A DNA stretch of 64,000 nucleotides from NCBI GenBank assembly GCA_008477525.1, contig SPDT01000010.1, positions 2,666,001 to 2,730,000 of the forward strand. Reading direction: 5' to 3'. The stretch is from Hypomyces perniciosus. Taxonomy: Eukaryota > Ascomycota > Sordariomycetes > Hypocreales > Hypocreaceae. The notes beneath the pieces were generated by a model that was not told the origin of the DNA, did not search any database, and saw only the letters and a program-made list of their open reading frames with translations. A program made the translations under genes and the position numbers. Positions within the stretch are counted from its first letter, which is position 1, and every line of letters begins with the position of its first letter. Positions 11,860-23,491 of the stretch are shown here, one piece after another.

Positions 11860-13734
11860 ATAGTAATATTATAAAGAGTATAGATAATAAAAAAAGAAAT
11901 TTAAAATTAATAAATAAAATTTATATTGAAAGATATTAATTAATAAAATAATTAATAAAGCCTCTAAGTATTAAATATAATAAATATTATAATATAAGCG
12001 CTTTAAAACTTAATTATTTAATAATAGCTTAAAAGTATTTAAAGTAATTTAAAAGTAATAATATAAAACTTTTAAATTTATAGTAATTAAATATATTATT
12101 AAAAATAATTTTTCTTTTTATTAATAAATAAAGTAAAGATATATATTATATATTAAATATACTCTTTTAAGCTAACAGGATATTTAACGTAAATAAAAAT
12201 ATTAAACCTTTTTAATTATATATATTAATAGCTGTAAATATTAATGAATATTAATACTGTTATTAAACTTTATAATTTATATTTTTAAATAAAGTTAAAT
12301 AAATTTACTTTTTTAAAAACTTTAAAATTATTATTAATATTATTTAAAGCTTAAAGTAATATTTTAATCAATTATATTATACTACTATTTAATTATAATT
12401 AATAAAGTTTAATTTATAAAAGTATTTTTATAGTAATATATTATTTAATAAAGATATATTATTTTATTACTATTTATATATTTAATATTAAAGAATTTAC
12501 TAATCCTTTTATTTTATATATTTATATTTTATATAAAGCTTTAAAAATAATTATAGTAAATCAAATTATTTAATTTATATTTAAATTTAAAACTAGTTTC
12601 TTTAATAATTTAAAATTTAGTTGCAATATTCTTCAGCCTATTATTTAAAGACTAATAGTTAAATTAAACAGTCAAATATAGAAATAAAGTAATATTTTAA
12701 ATACTTTATAAATTATTATTAAAATAATTAAATAAATTAATTATTATTTATAAAGATTATTTAAAGTAATTAAATATTTAAAATAATAAAAACTTTATTA
12801 TTTTTTATAAATTATAATTTTTATTTATATTGAAAAGTTAAGCCTTTAAACTTTTATTTACTAAACTCATTTATTACTTAAAAAAAGAGTTTTTATAAAA
12901 TAAATATTATAGTTAAATATTTTTAATAAGTTTTAAATTAATTAAAAGCGCTTTATAATATAATTAATTGCTTAATATAAAGCTATAGTTAATATATTAA
13001 AAAAAAACTTATATTAATTTATAATTAATAAAAAAGTATAGTTATAGATTAAATACTTTTAAATAAACTCTAATAAGAAAAGAGATAATAAATAAATAAC
13101 TTTATATAAAATCTTTAATATATATTTTTAAGCTTATTAATTTAAACTTTTTAATTATATTTATATTTCTTTATATTTTATAACCTTTTTTAAACTATTA
13201 CTAGTTAATAAAGCAGGCTAATTGATACGCATAAAAGCATATCCTTCCCTTCCCTTTCCTTTCCTGCCCCCTTGATCCTTCATTCTCTCCTTTCCACCTC
13301 ATTATGTATCACTAATAAATATCTTTATTAAAATACAATACTATTAATAAATAAAAGAATAAAAATATGTAAAAATAAATCTTTAAAGAGATAATAAAAT
13401 AAATAAAGTAATAAAAAAATAGAAATTTAATAAAATCTTTAACTATTATAATAAAGATAGCCTATACTATTATATAGCCTAAAAATACTATATATTAAGC
13501 TAGTAACCTATAAAAGACTTAAAAGGGCAAGACACTGCCTTTTTAAAATACTATATAAAAAACCCTAATAAGCCTAGCCTGCCTGCCTAGGTTAAAAAGA
13601 GGAAGATAACCGATTAGCTAGACCCGCGACGCAGCAGCTATTTATAATAGAATTAAGATAATAAAAGGATTAGAATATATACAATCTTAGAATAGCTATT
13701 TAAGGGCAAATAAAGTTTATAAAAGCGGGGGTAC
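11860..13734 (+). mobile_element. Second RIP-mutated copy of the Gypsy 3' internal region
   Basis: Collinear with 1-1801 along its whole length, differing mainly by transitions. It contains the corresponding degraded integrase stretch around 12640-12880 and ends at a purine run (about 13720-13731) before the LTR at 13735. Relative to copy 1 it has one clean extra insertion, at 13223-13311. Confidence 0.75.
13223..13311 (+). mobile_element. 89-bp solo terminal repeat with CTAAT target duplication
   Basis: It begins TGATAC and ends GTATCA, with a pyrimidine-rich core like the 77-78 bp repeats at 9961 and 10916. It is flanked by CTAAT at 13218-13222 and again at 13312-13316. The paralogous copy at 1380-1384 has a single CTAAT with no insert, i.e. 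the empty site. It is not RIP-mutated although its surroundings are. Confidence 0.75.
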
Positions 13735-13896
13735 TGTTATAGTACTAAACCTGCCCTCTAATAACTTATTAGTATTATATGCGTCCTTATATAATAACTT
13801 GGTCCTACACCTTCGAACCATATTCTTATAGCTTCTTGCCTTATTTAAGGCATAATAAAGATATTACCTTGACCCGCTGTTCTATGTCCCGTAATA
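13735..13896 (+). repeat. 162-bp Gypsy LTR (copy 2, 3' LTR)
   Basis: Least mutated of the three copies; starts TGTTATAG directly after a purine-rich tract (aaaagcggggg) and matches 1802-1963 throughout. Confidence 0.75.
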
Positions 13897-14284
13897 TATA
13901 TTTTAGGCAGAGCTTAAAGGCTTAAAGGCTAAGGGGTAAATTTATTAAAAGATCTTTACCCTTTATTATTATACTTTTTATAGCTTTATATTTAAAAGGT
14001 ATATTAGCTTTTTATAGCTGTAAAAGGGTCTAGCTAGGCACTATTAATATATAGCTTTATATAGTTTAAAGCAGTTAAAGCATTTAATATTTAATAGGCA
14101 GACCTATATTTTATACTTAAAGCTGCTGTAGAGGTAGTATTTAGGCTTCCTTTTATATACTCGCTAAAGGTAAAAGTCCTAGTAATTTGAAAGAGGCTTC
14201 CTCTTCTCTGACTCGCGAGGCCACATTTGGAACCTTGCTCAACACATCGTTTCCCAGCAGACGCCCCTTGAAACTATTCCGAGG
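13897..14284. other. Transition from AT-rich to normal-composition DNA
   Basis: Up to about 14180 the sequence is AT-rich and featureless. From about 14190 composition becomes normal. The stretch 14200-14284 may belong to the dehydrogenase fragment, but no frame is convincing. Confidence 0.4.
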
Positions 14285-14993
14285 CACCGGAGTTAGTGTG
14301 AACGGTTAAACTCCAGTAACCTATGCCGTTTCATTGGCCTTTCTAAGGGTAATCTGGGCTCTGGTCCACAGCACTGCATCTAATCCTGGCAAGGGTCTAC
14401 TCAGAATCGGTCTTGCGCAGCCCCACATACTATATCGGGACAGTCCAGACATCTTCTCGCTAAGCACTCAGAAGTCGATTAAACTGGAACTGGAGGAATT
14501 TCTATTACTGGTTTTATCCTTGCAAAAGCAACTGGTGCAATCACCATAGCAATTCCCCCCAGCCACAAAAACCTCCAAATTTGGCGCCGACTACTCAATG
14601 AACTACAACATTCATCCCAAATAGTCCAAGGAAGTCCCCCGGCTCACTAATGGAAAGGGCGTAGATTTCGTTTTCAACAACGGTGGTTCAGAGCCAGTTT
14701 TCCAGAGCAGAGCATCGCTCAAGATGGGCGGGAAAATATGTGTTATTAAATTCTTCTCTCCCGCAAGACAGCCAGAGATGGCTGAGATGACTGGTCTGGC
14801 TCTTTAAAAGGGCACTGTAGTAGGAGGGTCGACACAATTGCTTGAAAATTCAGTTCGAATTATATTGCAAAAGGGCCTTTGGCTGTCTGTTAACACAGAA
14901 TTTCCATTCACGCGGGAAGGTGTGGTTCATGCCTTTGAGTATCTCAACCGTGGGATACATATCAGCAGGATCTGTACCAAAGGATCTGAATGA
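14285..14993 (+). pseudogene. Zinc-type alcohol dehydrogenase / quinone oxidoreductase (MDR) pseudogene
   Basis: Translated in pieces, this matches the C-terminal nucleotide-binding half of medium-chain dehydrogenases. There is a GTG-VS element near 14285-14310, an ILAKATGA segment near 14505-14530 in another frame, then a KFGADYSMNY segment (about 14570-14605). Next come GKGVDFVFNNGG (14655-14690), SLKMGGKICVI, KGTVVGGST and a terminal FEYLNRGIHIS stretch, ending at TGA 14991-14993. In the main frame at least two internal stops occur: a TAG where the family usually has Trp, just before the GKGVDF segment, and a TAA before KGTVV. An upstream frameshift is also required. The catalytic N-terminal half is missing. 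It is a gene relic stranded between RIP-mutated blocks. Confidence 0.7.
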
Positions 14994-15159
14994 CGGTGCA
15001 TATAATGGATTGGATAGATTAGGAGATCCATTGGAATGTCACATTAGACTACTATAGAGCTGTTACTTACACCGGTTCTTGTCAATAATATGAAAGTTCA
15101 AGAAATGCCCGCTTCTATTTTATGTTTCCTTGCTAGTTATATAAACTAACCCTCTCTAC

Positions 15160-15600
15160 CAACAAGCTTCCCTCCTACACCTACAGGTACCCCACCTTGT
15201 AGGTGCCTACTCACTAAAATTCATAACCTTGTAATTAGCTATTAAAAAAAATAAGCTTAATAATACTCCCTTACTTTTTTTAAGCACTTAAAGAAAGATA
15301 GCGAATACTATTAGACTTTAAGCGAATTAAAGATAACTAAATTTTACTGCTATTAAGTAAGCAGTATTTTAGCGATTTAAAAAAGAGGGTACTCTTTTAC
15401 TTTTAACATAAAAAGGGATTATAATCTTCCTGTTTATATTTAAAAAACACTATATTAATAATAAATACATTAAAACTAATATCTTTAGACTTAATTTCGG
15501 TTTTAATATAAAACCTAATATCTTTTTTTTAAAAAGGGATTTAACAAAATTTATTTTCCTCCTTTTAAAATAAGCTAATAAAAGTACCTGCCTTTAATAA
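15160..15600 (+). repeat. Dispersed repeat, copy 1, at the edge of an AT-rich block
   Basis: Collinear in the same orientation with about 60610-61044. Both start at a conserved aagcttccctcctacaccta motif, contain a short hairpin-forming TAGGTACC/TAGGTGCC segment, and decay into AT-rich sequence. It leads into the LINE-like block, so it may be that element's 5' end. Confidence 0.65.
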
Positions 15601-18600
15601 CAGTAAATAGTTTATTATAGTTTATAAAATCGTTACTTAAATTAAAGAAATTAATATAATTTAAAAAGCTAAATAAAAAGCTTTATTTTTAATAACTTAA
15701 ACTATTAATAACTATTTAATTAAATATTAAAAAAAGTATTACTTTTTAACTGCTTTATAAATAAATAAAGTATTTATTAATACTTTTAAATGCCTTTTTT
15801 CTTTAAAGGCCTTTATAAACTTTAAAAAGTTAACTCAAAACCCCCTTTTAATTTAATTAATAACTATATAGCTAATTAAAAAAAAGTTTATGAAAATAAT
15901 AAATAATAATAAACTAAACTTGACCTTTTAATTTTGATTAATTTAAATGCTTTACTAGTAATTAATAGCTTAAAGTAAGTTATATAAATTATAAGTATAG
16001 TTAAAGGTATAAATAAAAACCTATTAATAAAAAAAGAAAATTATTTTCCTTTATGAAATAATAAAAGGCTAGCTGTTATTATAAAACTTAAAACTTAAAA
16101 ATAAAATATAATAATTAAAAAACTTAATAATAAAATCTTTTTTTAAATTTTATTAAACTATAATTAAAAGAAAAGTTTTATTATTAAAATTAAATAAAAA
16201 GTTATTAAAATTAAAAAGTATAATAAAAAAGATATTATTTACTTTTAAAAAGTAAAATCTAGCTTTATACTATAAATTAAAAATAATAAAATAAATAAAA
16301 CTAATTTTTATTTTAAACTTAACTGTAAAAGCTAATAGTTTAAAAATTAAACAAGTATGTATATAAAGGAGTTTTTTTACATAAAGTATCTTTAAATATT
16401 ATACTAATACTTTAAGCATTTTCCCTATTAATATACTAGTTTTAATTAAAGTTTAAATAAATATTAAATTTAAAAAGCTTTTAATTTTTTATTAAAAACC
16501 CTTTTTAGTAAAACTCTTTATATTTATTATTATTTTATTTCTTTTAAAAAGGAAATTAAAATAGGCTGTAAACTTTTTAATTATTTAGCTTTAATAAAGC
16601 TTTAAACTTAAAAGGTATAAACAATTTAATGTAATAAATACTTTAGCTTATATTACCTTTAAAGATATATTAAAACTATATACTATAAAAAGTATAGTAA
16701 ATTTACCTTTTAATATATTAATTAAAGTAAACACTATAATAATTATATTTAATATATTAATTATTTTACATTTTATTAATTTAATACTTTAAACTATTAT
16801 ATATATTCAATTATTAAAAATAATATAAAAGTATATACTGTTAAAGAATAATTTAAAAATATTAAAGAATTTAAAACCTAAAAATATTAAAAAAAGAACT
16901 TTACCCCTTTTACCTTTAAGCCTAAACCTAGCGCTTTTAAAAAAGGAACTCTTTAAGCTGCTTTAGCTAAATCCTTTAATGCCTTTAAGGCTTAGATTTA
17001 AAGACCGCTCTTTTTAAATAAAATAATACCCTTTACCCTTATAATAAAGCCCTTTTAAAATTAAATTTATTTAATATATATCTTTAATAGATTATTAAAG
17101 GAAAGTTTACCAGCCTATTTTACAGTAAAGGTTATTAATTTAAATGATTTTATAGATAATACTTTAAAGGAATGTTTTAAAAGAAATAAAACCTACAAAT
17201 TTAATCGATAAACGCTAAACTTTATTAAAACTGTTAAAAAAACTTTAACTTAAAAGTCTTTTAAGTTAATATAAGAAAATAAAAGTAGTATTATAATATA
17301 GCCCTTTTACTAGCTTAAAAAAACAGTTTTAATATTATATTTATCTAAAAGCTATAAATTTATTAAAATACTTTATTATTTAAAAGAGAAGTAAAATTTT
17401 ACTTTAACTTTTAAATATTTAATTTATTTAATAATTAAAAACAGACTAAACCTTTTATTTTTATATATATTAAAGAATTATTAAATCTATTATATTAATA
17501 ACTTTTGCCTTTAAAATTAAAGAGTAACTGTATTTATTAAATAAAAGTCTATAGCTATATTATTATTAATATTTACTATAAAACTTCTTTTAATATTATA
17601 ATAAAAACCTTTAAAAGGTAAAGTAAGCCCCTTTTAAATTTAAGTATTATAAAAGACTTTGATATATTATATTAAATATAGTAATTAAGTTAAATCTTAA
17701 ATACTACAGGCAATAAACTAGCTAAATAGGTAGATAAATATAACTTAATCCGTACTTTTATAAATATATTTATAAAAGATTCTAAAAAATATATTAACTT
17801 TATTTTCTTTAACTGCCCTATATTAATAACTATTATAAAAAACCTAAATATAGGCTTAAACTATTATATAGTTATTACTTTACTTTTAAGCTTTATTATG
17901 CTAATAATTAATATAGGAAAGTAATATTTGTTTTAAAAGCCTATAACAGTTTAGCCAGTTAATATATATATATACATAGCTCCTTTTAAAGGTAAATATA
18001 ACTAATTTAATTAAAAAAGACTTGAATATAGCTGTATAAATACTTTAAAGACTTTTTATAGACTATATATAATTAACAGGCAAAAGAAAATATTAAAGTA
18101 AATATAATACCTTTTAATAGGATAAAGACTGCTAGATAGCCTATTTAGCCTATATTATAATGCCCTTTAAAACTAATAAATAAATTAAAGTAAAGATACT
18201 GCGCAATATAATTAAATGTAAAAAATATAATTATTAAAATTAAATTATAGTTAAAGCTAGTTTAAGTAAAGGCATTTAGCAGATAATTAAAAAGTGTTAA
18301 GCTATAGACTAGTTTTAACCCCCCTTTTTAATAGATAGTAATAAAAGTATTTTAAACTTTAAAGAAAAAGCAGCTTTTTTTAAACAATGCCTGCTATAGT
18401 AAAAAGGAATAGAAAAAGATATTAAAAACCTATAAAAACTTTAAGCATTAAAGAACCTTTAAATACTATAAAATAAAATAATTATTAAAAAAAAAGTAAA
18501 AAAAGCTATAATTAAAGCAGGGAATATTATATTTAATACAGATAGTATATTAATTGCCCTTTTACACTATATATAGCCTATTATTAAAGAGTTTATTATA

Positions 18601-20395
18601 AACCTCTTTAAAGGCTGCTTTAAATTAAAATACTACTTACTCCGTTTTAAAAAATATTAAAGTTATTATTATTCCTAAGCCTAATAAACCTAACTATATA
18701 AACTATAAAGCTTTTAAGCCTATTTTACTGCTATTTTATATAGGAAAAGGCTTGAAAAGATTATTTATTAAAAGGGTATCCCTTTTAATAGGTAAATATA
18801 AAATCCTTTTAAAATAATACTTTAAAGCCTGCTTTAAAAAGCAGCTATAAATTTAATTGCCTGCCTAATTTATAATATTAAAATTACTTTAAATAAAGGG
18901 GAGGTTATAACCCTTTTTCATTTTAATATCTTTAAAGCCTTTAATATTATTATAAAAAATAAACTAGTTTTATAGTCTAAATAATAAAGCTAGTTTATTT
19001 CATTTAGAAATAAATAAAGTCTTTTATAAATAATAAAACTGCCTTTATTTATAAAAAAAAAATTTAATGTATTAAGCTTTACCTTTAAATATAAAGCTTT
19101 ATAAAGATCCTTTATTTTTTGATTATATTACTACTTTACTTTAGCCTAATCTTTTAATTTAAAGATTAATAATTTTACTTTAAGTATATTAATAATATTA
19201 TTATATTTATTATAAATAGGTTTACTTAAAAGACAGTTACTTTTATATAATAGGTGTTTAATAAAATATTAAAATAAAAAATAAAGAATATAATATCCTT
19301 TAACTATATTAAAACTAAATTACTATACTTTTATTATATAAAAGGCCAGATACATAAAAAAAGTATTATAATAAAAAGAAAATTAATTTAGCTTAAAAAG
19401 AATATCTAGTAATTAAAGGTTTACTTTAATTTAAAGCTCTCTTTAAGAAATATATAAAAACACTTATAAGTAAAGTATATAAAGTCTTTAATTTGTTTAA
19501 ATCGCTTAATAAAACTTAAAAAAGTTTACCTTTTAAAGCTATAGTATAAGCTATAAAAGCCTATATCCTCTTTATTGCTTCATATAAGATAAAAGTATAA
19601 TAGCTAAGGTATAAATAATAGTGATAAGTTAATTTTATTAAATAGGTAAATATAGAAATATTTAATTTAATAAATAAAATAAATAAAGCGTTTAAAGCTG
19701 CAGTAAAGGCAGTTTTTTTAATTTAAAAAACTATAAATATTTTTATTTTATATAAAGAGTTAAAAGTCTTTGTAATTAATATTACTTTAGCCTAAATTTA
19801 ATGTAAATATATAATAAGATTTATAAGATTAAATTAAAATTATTTAATTAATTAATATATTAATAAAAAGCTTTTTTTTTAATTGCTATAGACTAAACTT
19901 TAATATACTGCTGCTTTAATTAATAAAACTATTAAACTTATACTTTTTATTAAAAAATCTTTATATATTTTTTTTAATTTTAATTTAAAAAGTATAGGTA
20001 AATTAATTGCAGTAAAAATATTTAGAAATAATTAAATCTCTCTTTTTTTATTTAATTTTAACTTATATTAATAGGTTTTAAATTAAAGGGAATATAAGTT
20101 AAAGAGTAATTATATAATATAAAGTAAAAGTAACTATAAATACTAAATACTATAATAATATAAAAGTCTATAACATAAAAGTATAGGCTACTTTAAAGGC
20201 TATAAAGCTAATAGCTAGATATATAAAGGAAAATTATATAATTTAAATAGTATTTTTTTTAGATAATTTGTTAGTAATTAATAGGCTATTTAATAAGCCC
20301 CCCTTTTTATATAAAATATATATATATATTTCTAAAAACTAATATAAAACATTTTACTTTATAAAACCTTTATTTTATAGGTTTTAAAATATAAG
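15600..20395 (+). mobile_element. RIP-mutated LINE-like (non-LTR) retrotransposon
   Basis: The block is AT-rich, but 18658-18790 on the plus strand still reads as a non-LTR reverse transcriptase: K-x-I-x2-PKPNKP-x-Y, then KAFKPI-x-LL and GKGL. This matches the PKP-K-DY...KAYRPISLL...GK-LE signature of Tad/Jockey-type LINEs. The preceding region would hold ORF1 and the endonuclease, though nothing is readable. Part of the 3' end may lie beyond the Copia insertion, at about 47627-48130. No LTR borders it. Confidence 0.6.
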
Positions 20396-20400
20396 GATGT

Positions 20401-20666
20401 TGTGGCGGAGCGTGGCACAGCTATATAGAGTATAGAGAGATAGGAAACAAAGCTTAATTCTATAAAAGAGAATATGCTATAGTGGCCTCGCTATATATAC
20501 ATATAGCTAATATAAAGAAAAAGCTATATATAGGCGCTTTATAAGCGCCTGTATAGTCTAATATATCGCTTACGCAGTATATATATTAGCTTATATCTGC
20601 TTATATAGCAGATAAAAGCTCCCTAACGCCAGTAAACAGTAGGGCCTAAGCCTACTTAACCTAATA
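20401..20666 (-). repeat. Outer Copia 3' LTR
   Basis: 266 bp, starting tgtggcggag and ending cctaata (mutated from ccaaca). Matches the other three Copia LTRs in the window. Confidence 0.85.
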
Positions 20667-21337
20667 TACCCCCTAATTAATAAAGCTATTCTTAATGCCT
20701 TATTAACTGCTACTCCAGCCTATTTATACTATTATAATTAACTGGCCGCGCTCTTAAAGCCTTTTTTATTTAATTTAAAGCTCTGTATTATAAATATATA
20801 TTAATATTTTATTATAAAAGTAAAAGGAATATAAGTGCTATAGCTATTATTATTCTATAATAATAGGAAGTTAAATAATAAAGCTTTTAAGTAAGTAAAT
20901 TAGTTTTAAATAGCTAGAATAGGTATATTAGCTACCCTTTAACTTTATTCCTTACTTTTTTTTAGTTATTAATGTTATTATTATTAATATTAATAATAAT
21001 ATTAATATTAACAGTAATAGTAATATAGCTCCTGCTATAAATATTATACTTTTAATTAATTCCCTTTATACTATATATTTATTAGCTAACAGTAAAATTA
21101 TAAAAGAAGAATACTTTATTTGTAAAGTCTAGTTATAATTACCCTTTAAAGGTAGTTTATTACAGTATTAATTGCTCGGCTAGCTAAGCAGCCACGCCTA
21201 TTACTGCTCCTGCGCTTACGCTAACTCTTACTCTAGCTTTTAGTTTTACGCCAGCTAGTCTAGCCTAATTAAAAAATACTATAGCTTTTACTACTTTTAA
21301 TGCGCGCTATACTACTATTATTATAACTACTTATAAA

Positions 21338-21565
21338 GTGCGCTTTACTATTAAAGCAGTTACTGTTTTTACTTTAGCCCCTGCCTTTATTACTACTACT
21401 GCTACTTTAATAACTACTTTTATAATTACTTTTACTATAGTTACTTTTATAGCTGCCTTTACTTTTACCTCTATTACTATTACTGCCTTTATTACTATAC
21501 TATTATTCCCTCTTTATAAAGCTTATTTAAAGTTAACAATTGCTAATAAAAGAGACTTTTTTTAA
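21338..21565 (+). other. Antisense open frame in the outer Copia 3' region
   Basis: A 75-codon frame on the strand opposite to the Copia coding strand, very rich in Thr, Ile, Ala and Phe. It is the counterpart of the minus-strand open frame at 29245-29577 of the inner Copia, with the same frame and a matching end (RDFF here, KDFF there, then stop). RIP has converted many Ala/Pro codons to Thr/Ile/Leu. It starts with ATG here, but the homologous frame continues upstream. No domain is recognised. Confidence 0.35.
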
Positions 21566-23225
21566 TATATTTCTATTACCTACTTTTAGCAGTATATTAT
21601 TTACTTTAATAATAATTATTAATATATGTTTTAAGAAACTCCTTTTTAATTTACTTATATTACTTGATTTAATTATATACTTTATAGTTATTTAATACTT
21701 ATATTAATTATATATTAACTTTTTTGAGCTATAAATAAAAAGGATAATTAAATAAATATACCTTTTTTTCTTTATATATCTATAAGCTTATATAATTAAA
21801 TAGTAATTTAATATAAAAAGGTATTGCGCCTTTAATTTAACCTATTAAAGGAGGAGAATTTAGTTTACTTTAAAAAGGCTACTGCTTTAGGCAGTAGCAA
21901 TAATAATAATAATACCCTTTATATATAGGTATATAAGGGCTAAAAAGCTTTTAGAGAATAGTTATTATAGTAATAGAATGCGCCCTTTATAGTATATAGC
22001 CTATAGGCTAAAATTAACTAGTTTCCTATATTTTTATATATTTTATTCTAGTAACTATATATCTATTAAGTTTAATAGTACTGTACAGTGCTTAAAGTTT
22101 TACTATAATAGGGCTTTAATAAATTTATTAGCAGGTATAAAGTTAATAGAAAGATAAGAAATTATAAATAATTATTTTTAATATTCCTATTAAAGCTATA
22201 TATTTTATATATTAATATAATACAGTTAAGTATTAATTTATATACTTTCTTTAATTATAATATATAATTAATTAATTATTATAATTGATATTTTAATTAA
22301 TGCTAGGTTTAAATTTTTTTTTTTAAAAAAGGCAATATAAATTTATAGCCTTTTTTATGATTTAAGTAAAGGCAAATAGTTTAGCTTTTATTATAGATAT
22401 ACTAATAGTGCTTTAGCGCATTGCATTTTATAAAATAAAGCTTAAGAAAAGTATAATAAAATACCTTTAAAATAATTTTTAAGTATTTATATTATTAGTG
22501 AAAGAAGTATTACTTAAAGCAGTTAAGATTTATATTTCTCTTTTCCTTTTATATTAATAAGTTAAGAAATACTATATATATAAATAGTAAATTAACTAGT
22601 TAACTGCTTTAAAGTGCTTTTTACTAGGGTTAGTTAGAAACTATAATAAAGCTAAGGGGCTATAAGCTATATTAAGCCTTATTATAATAGCTATATAAAG
22701 TATTAATCTTACTTTCTTTTAATATATTTTAATAGTTACTTTTAAAGCTTGCAATATACTTTTCTAAAGCTTTATAATAGGTATTAAAATTATAGGAAAT
22801 TATATTCCTTTATTAAGCGTAAATTATTTTATAATATTTTTAAAATAGGTTCTATAGGAAAAGTATATTTTATATCTTATATAGTTACAAGTGATTTTAA
22901 TCTTTAAAAACTATTATATATCTCGTTTATTATAAAGTTTATATTTTACTTTTAAAGTATTAAGTAGCTTAATATAAAAAGCTTTCTTATTATAATAATA
23001 TATAATTAAAATATAATTTATATAAAATATAATAAAGATCTTTTAAGCTTTATTATAGAAGAAATAAAGCTTTTTAAAGCTTAAGATTAACTTTTATTAC
23101 TTTAAGGTTAAAGATAGTTTATTAAACTATAGTTTTAGTAAATCTTTTAAGCTATATAAGGCTTTTATAAGCTTTAGATAGATATTTAGCTGTTTAAAGC
23201 CTTTAAAGAGCTTATATATAACTAG

Positions 23226-23491
23226 TGTTAGGTTGAGTAGGCTGGGGCCCTACCGTTTACTAGCGCTAAGGAGCTTTTATCTACTTTGTTAGCAGATATA
23301 AGCTGATATATATATCGCGTAAGCGATGTGTTAGATTATACAGGCGCTGTAAGCGCCTGTATACAGCTTTTTCTTTATATTAGCTATATATATATATATA
23401 GTGAGGCCACTACGGTATATTCCCTTTTATAGAATCAAGCTTTGTTTCCTATCTCTTTATACTCTATATAGCTGTGCCGCGCTCTGCTATA
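23226..23491 (+). repeat. Inner Copia 5' LTR
   Basis: 266 bp; starts tgttaggttgag and ends ctgctata. The internal region begins gttataagcccggg, which is also found reversed next to the LTR at 47356. Confidence 0.85.

Noticed and set aside
14842..15057. 71-codon frame in the dehydrogenase region
   Set aside because: It is out of register with the dehydrogenase similarity, which ends at 14991-14993.
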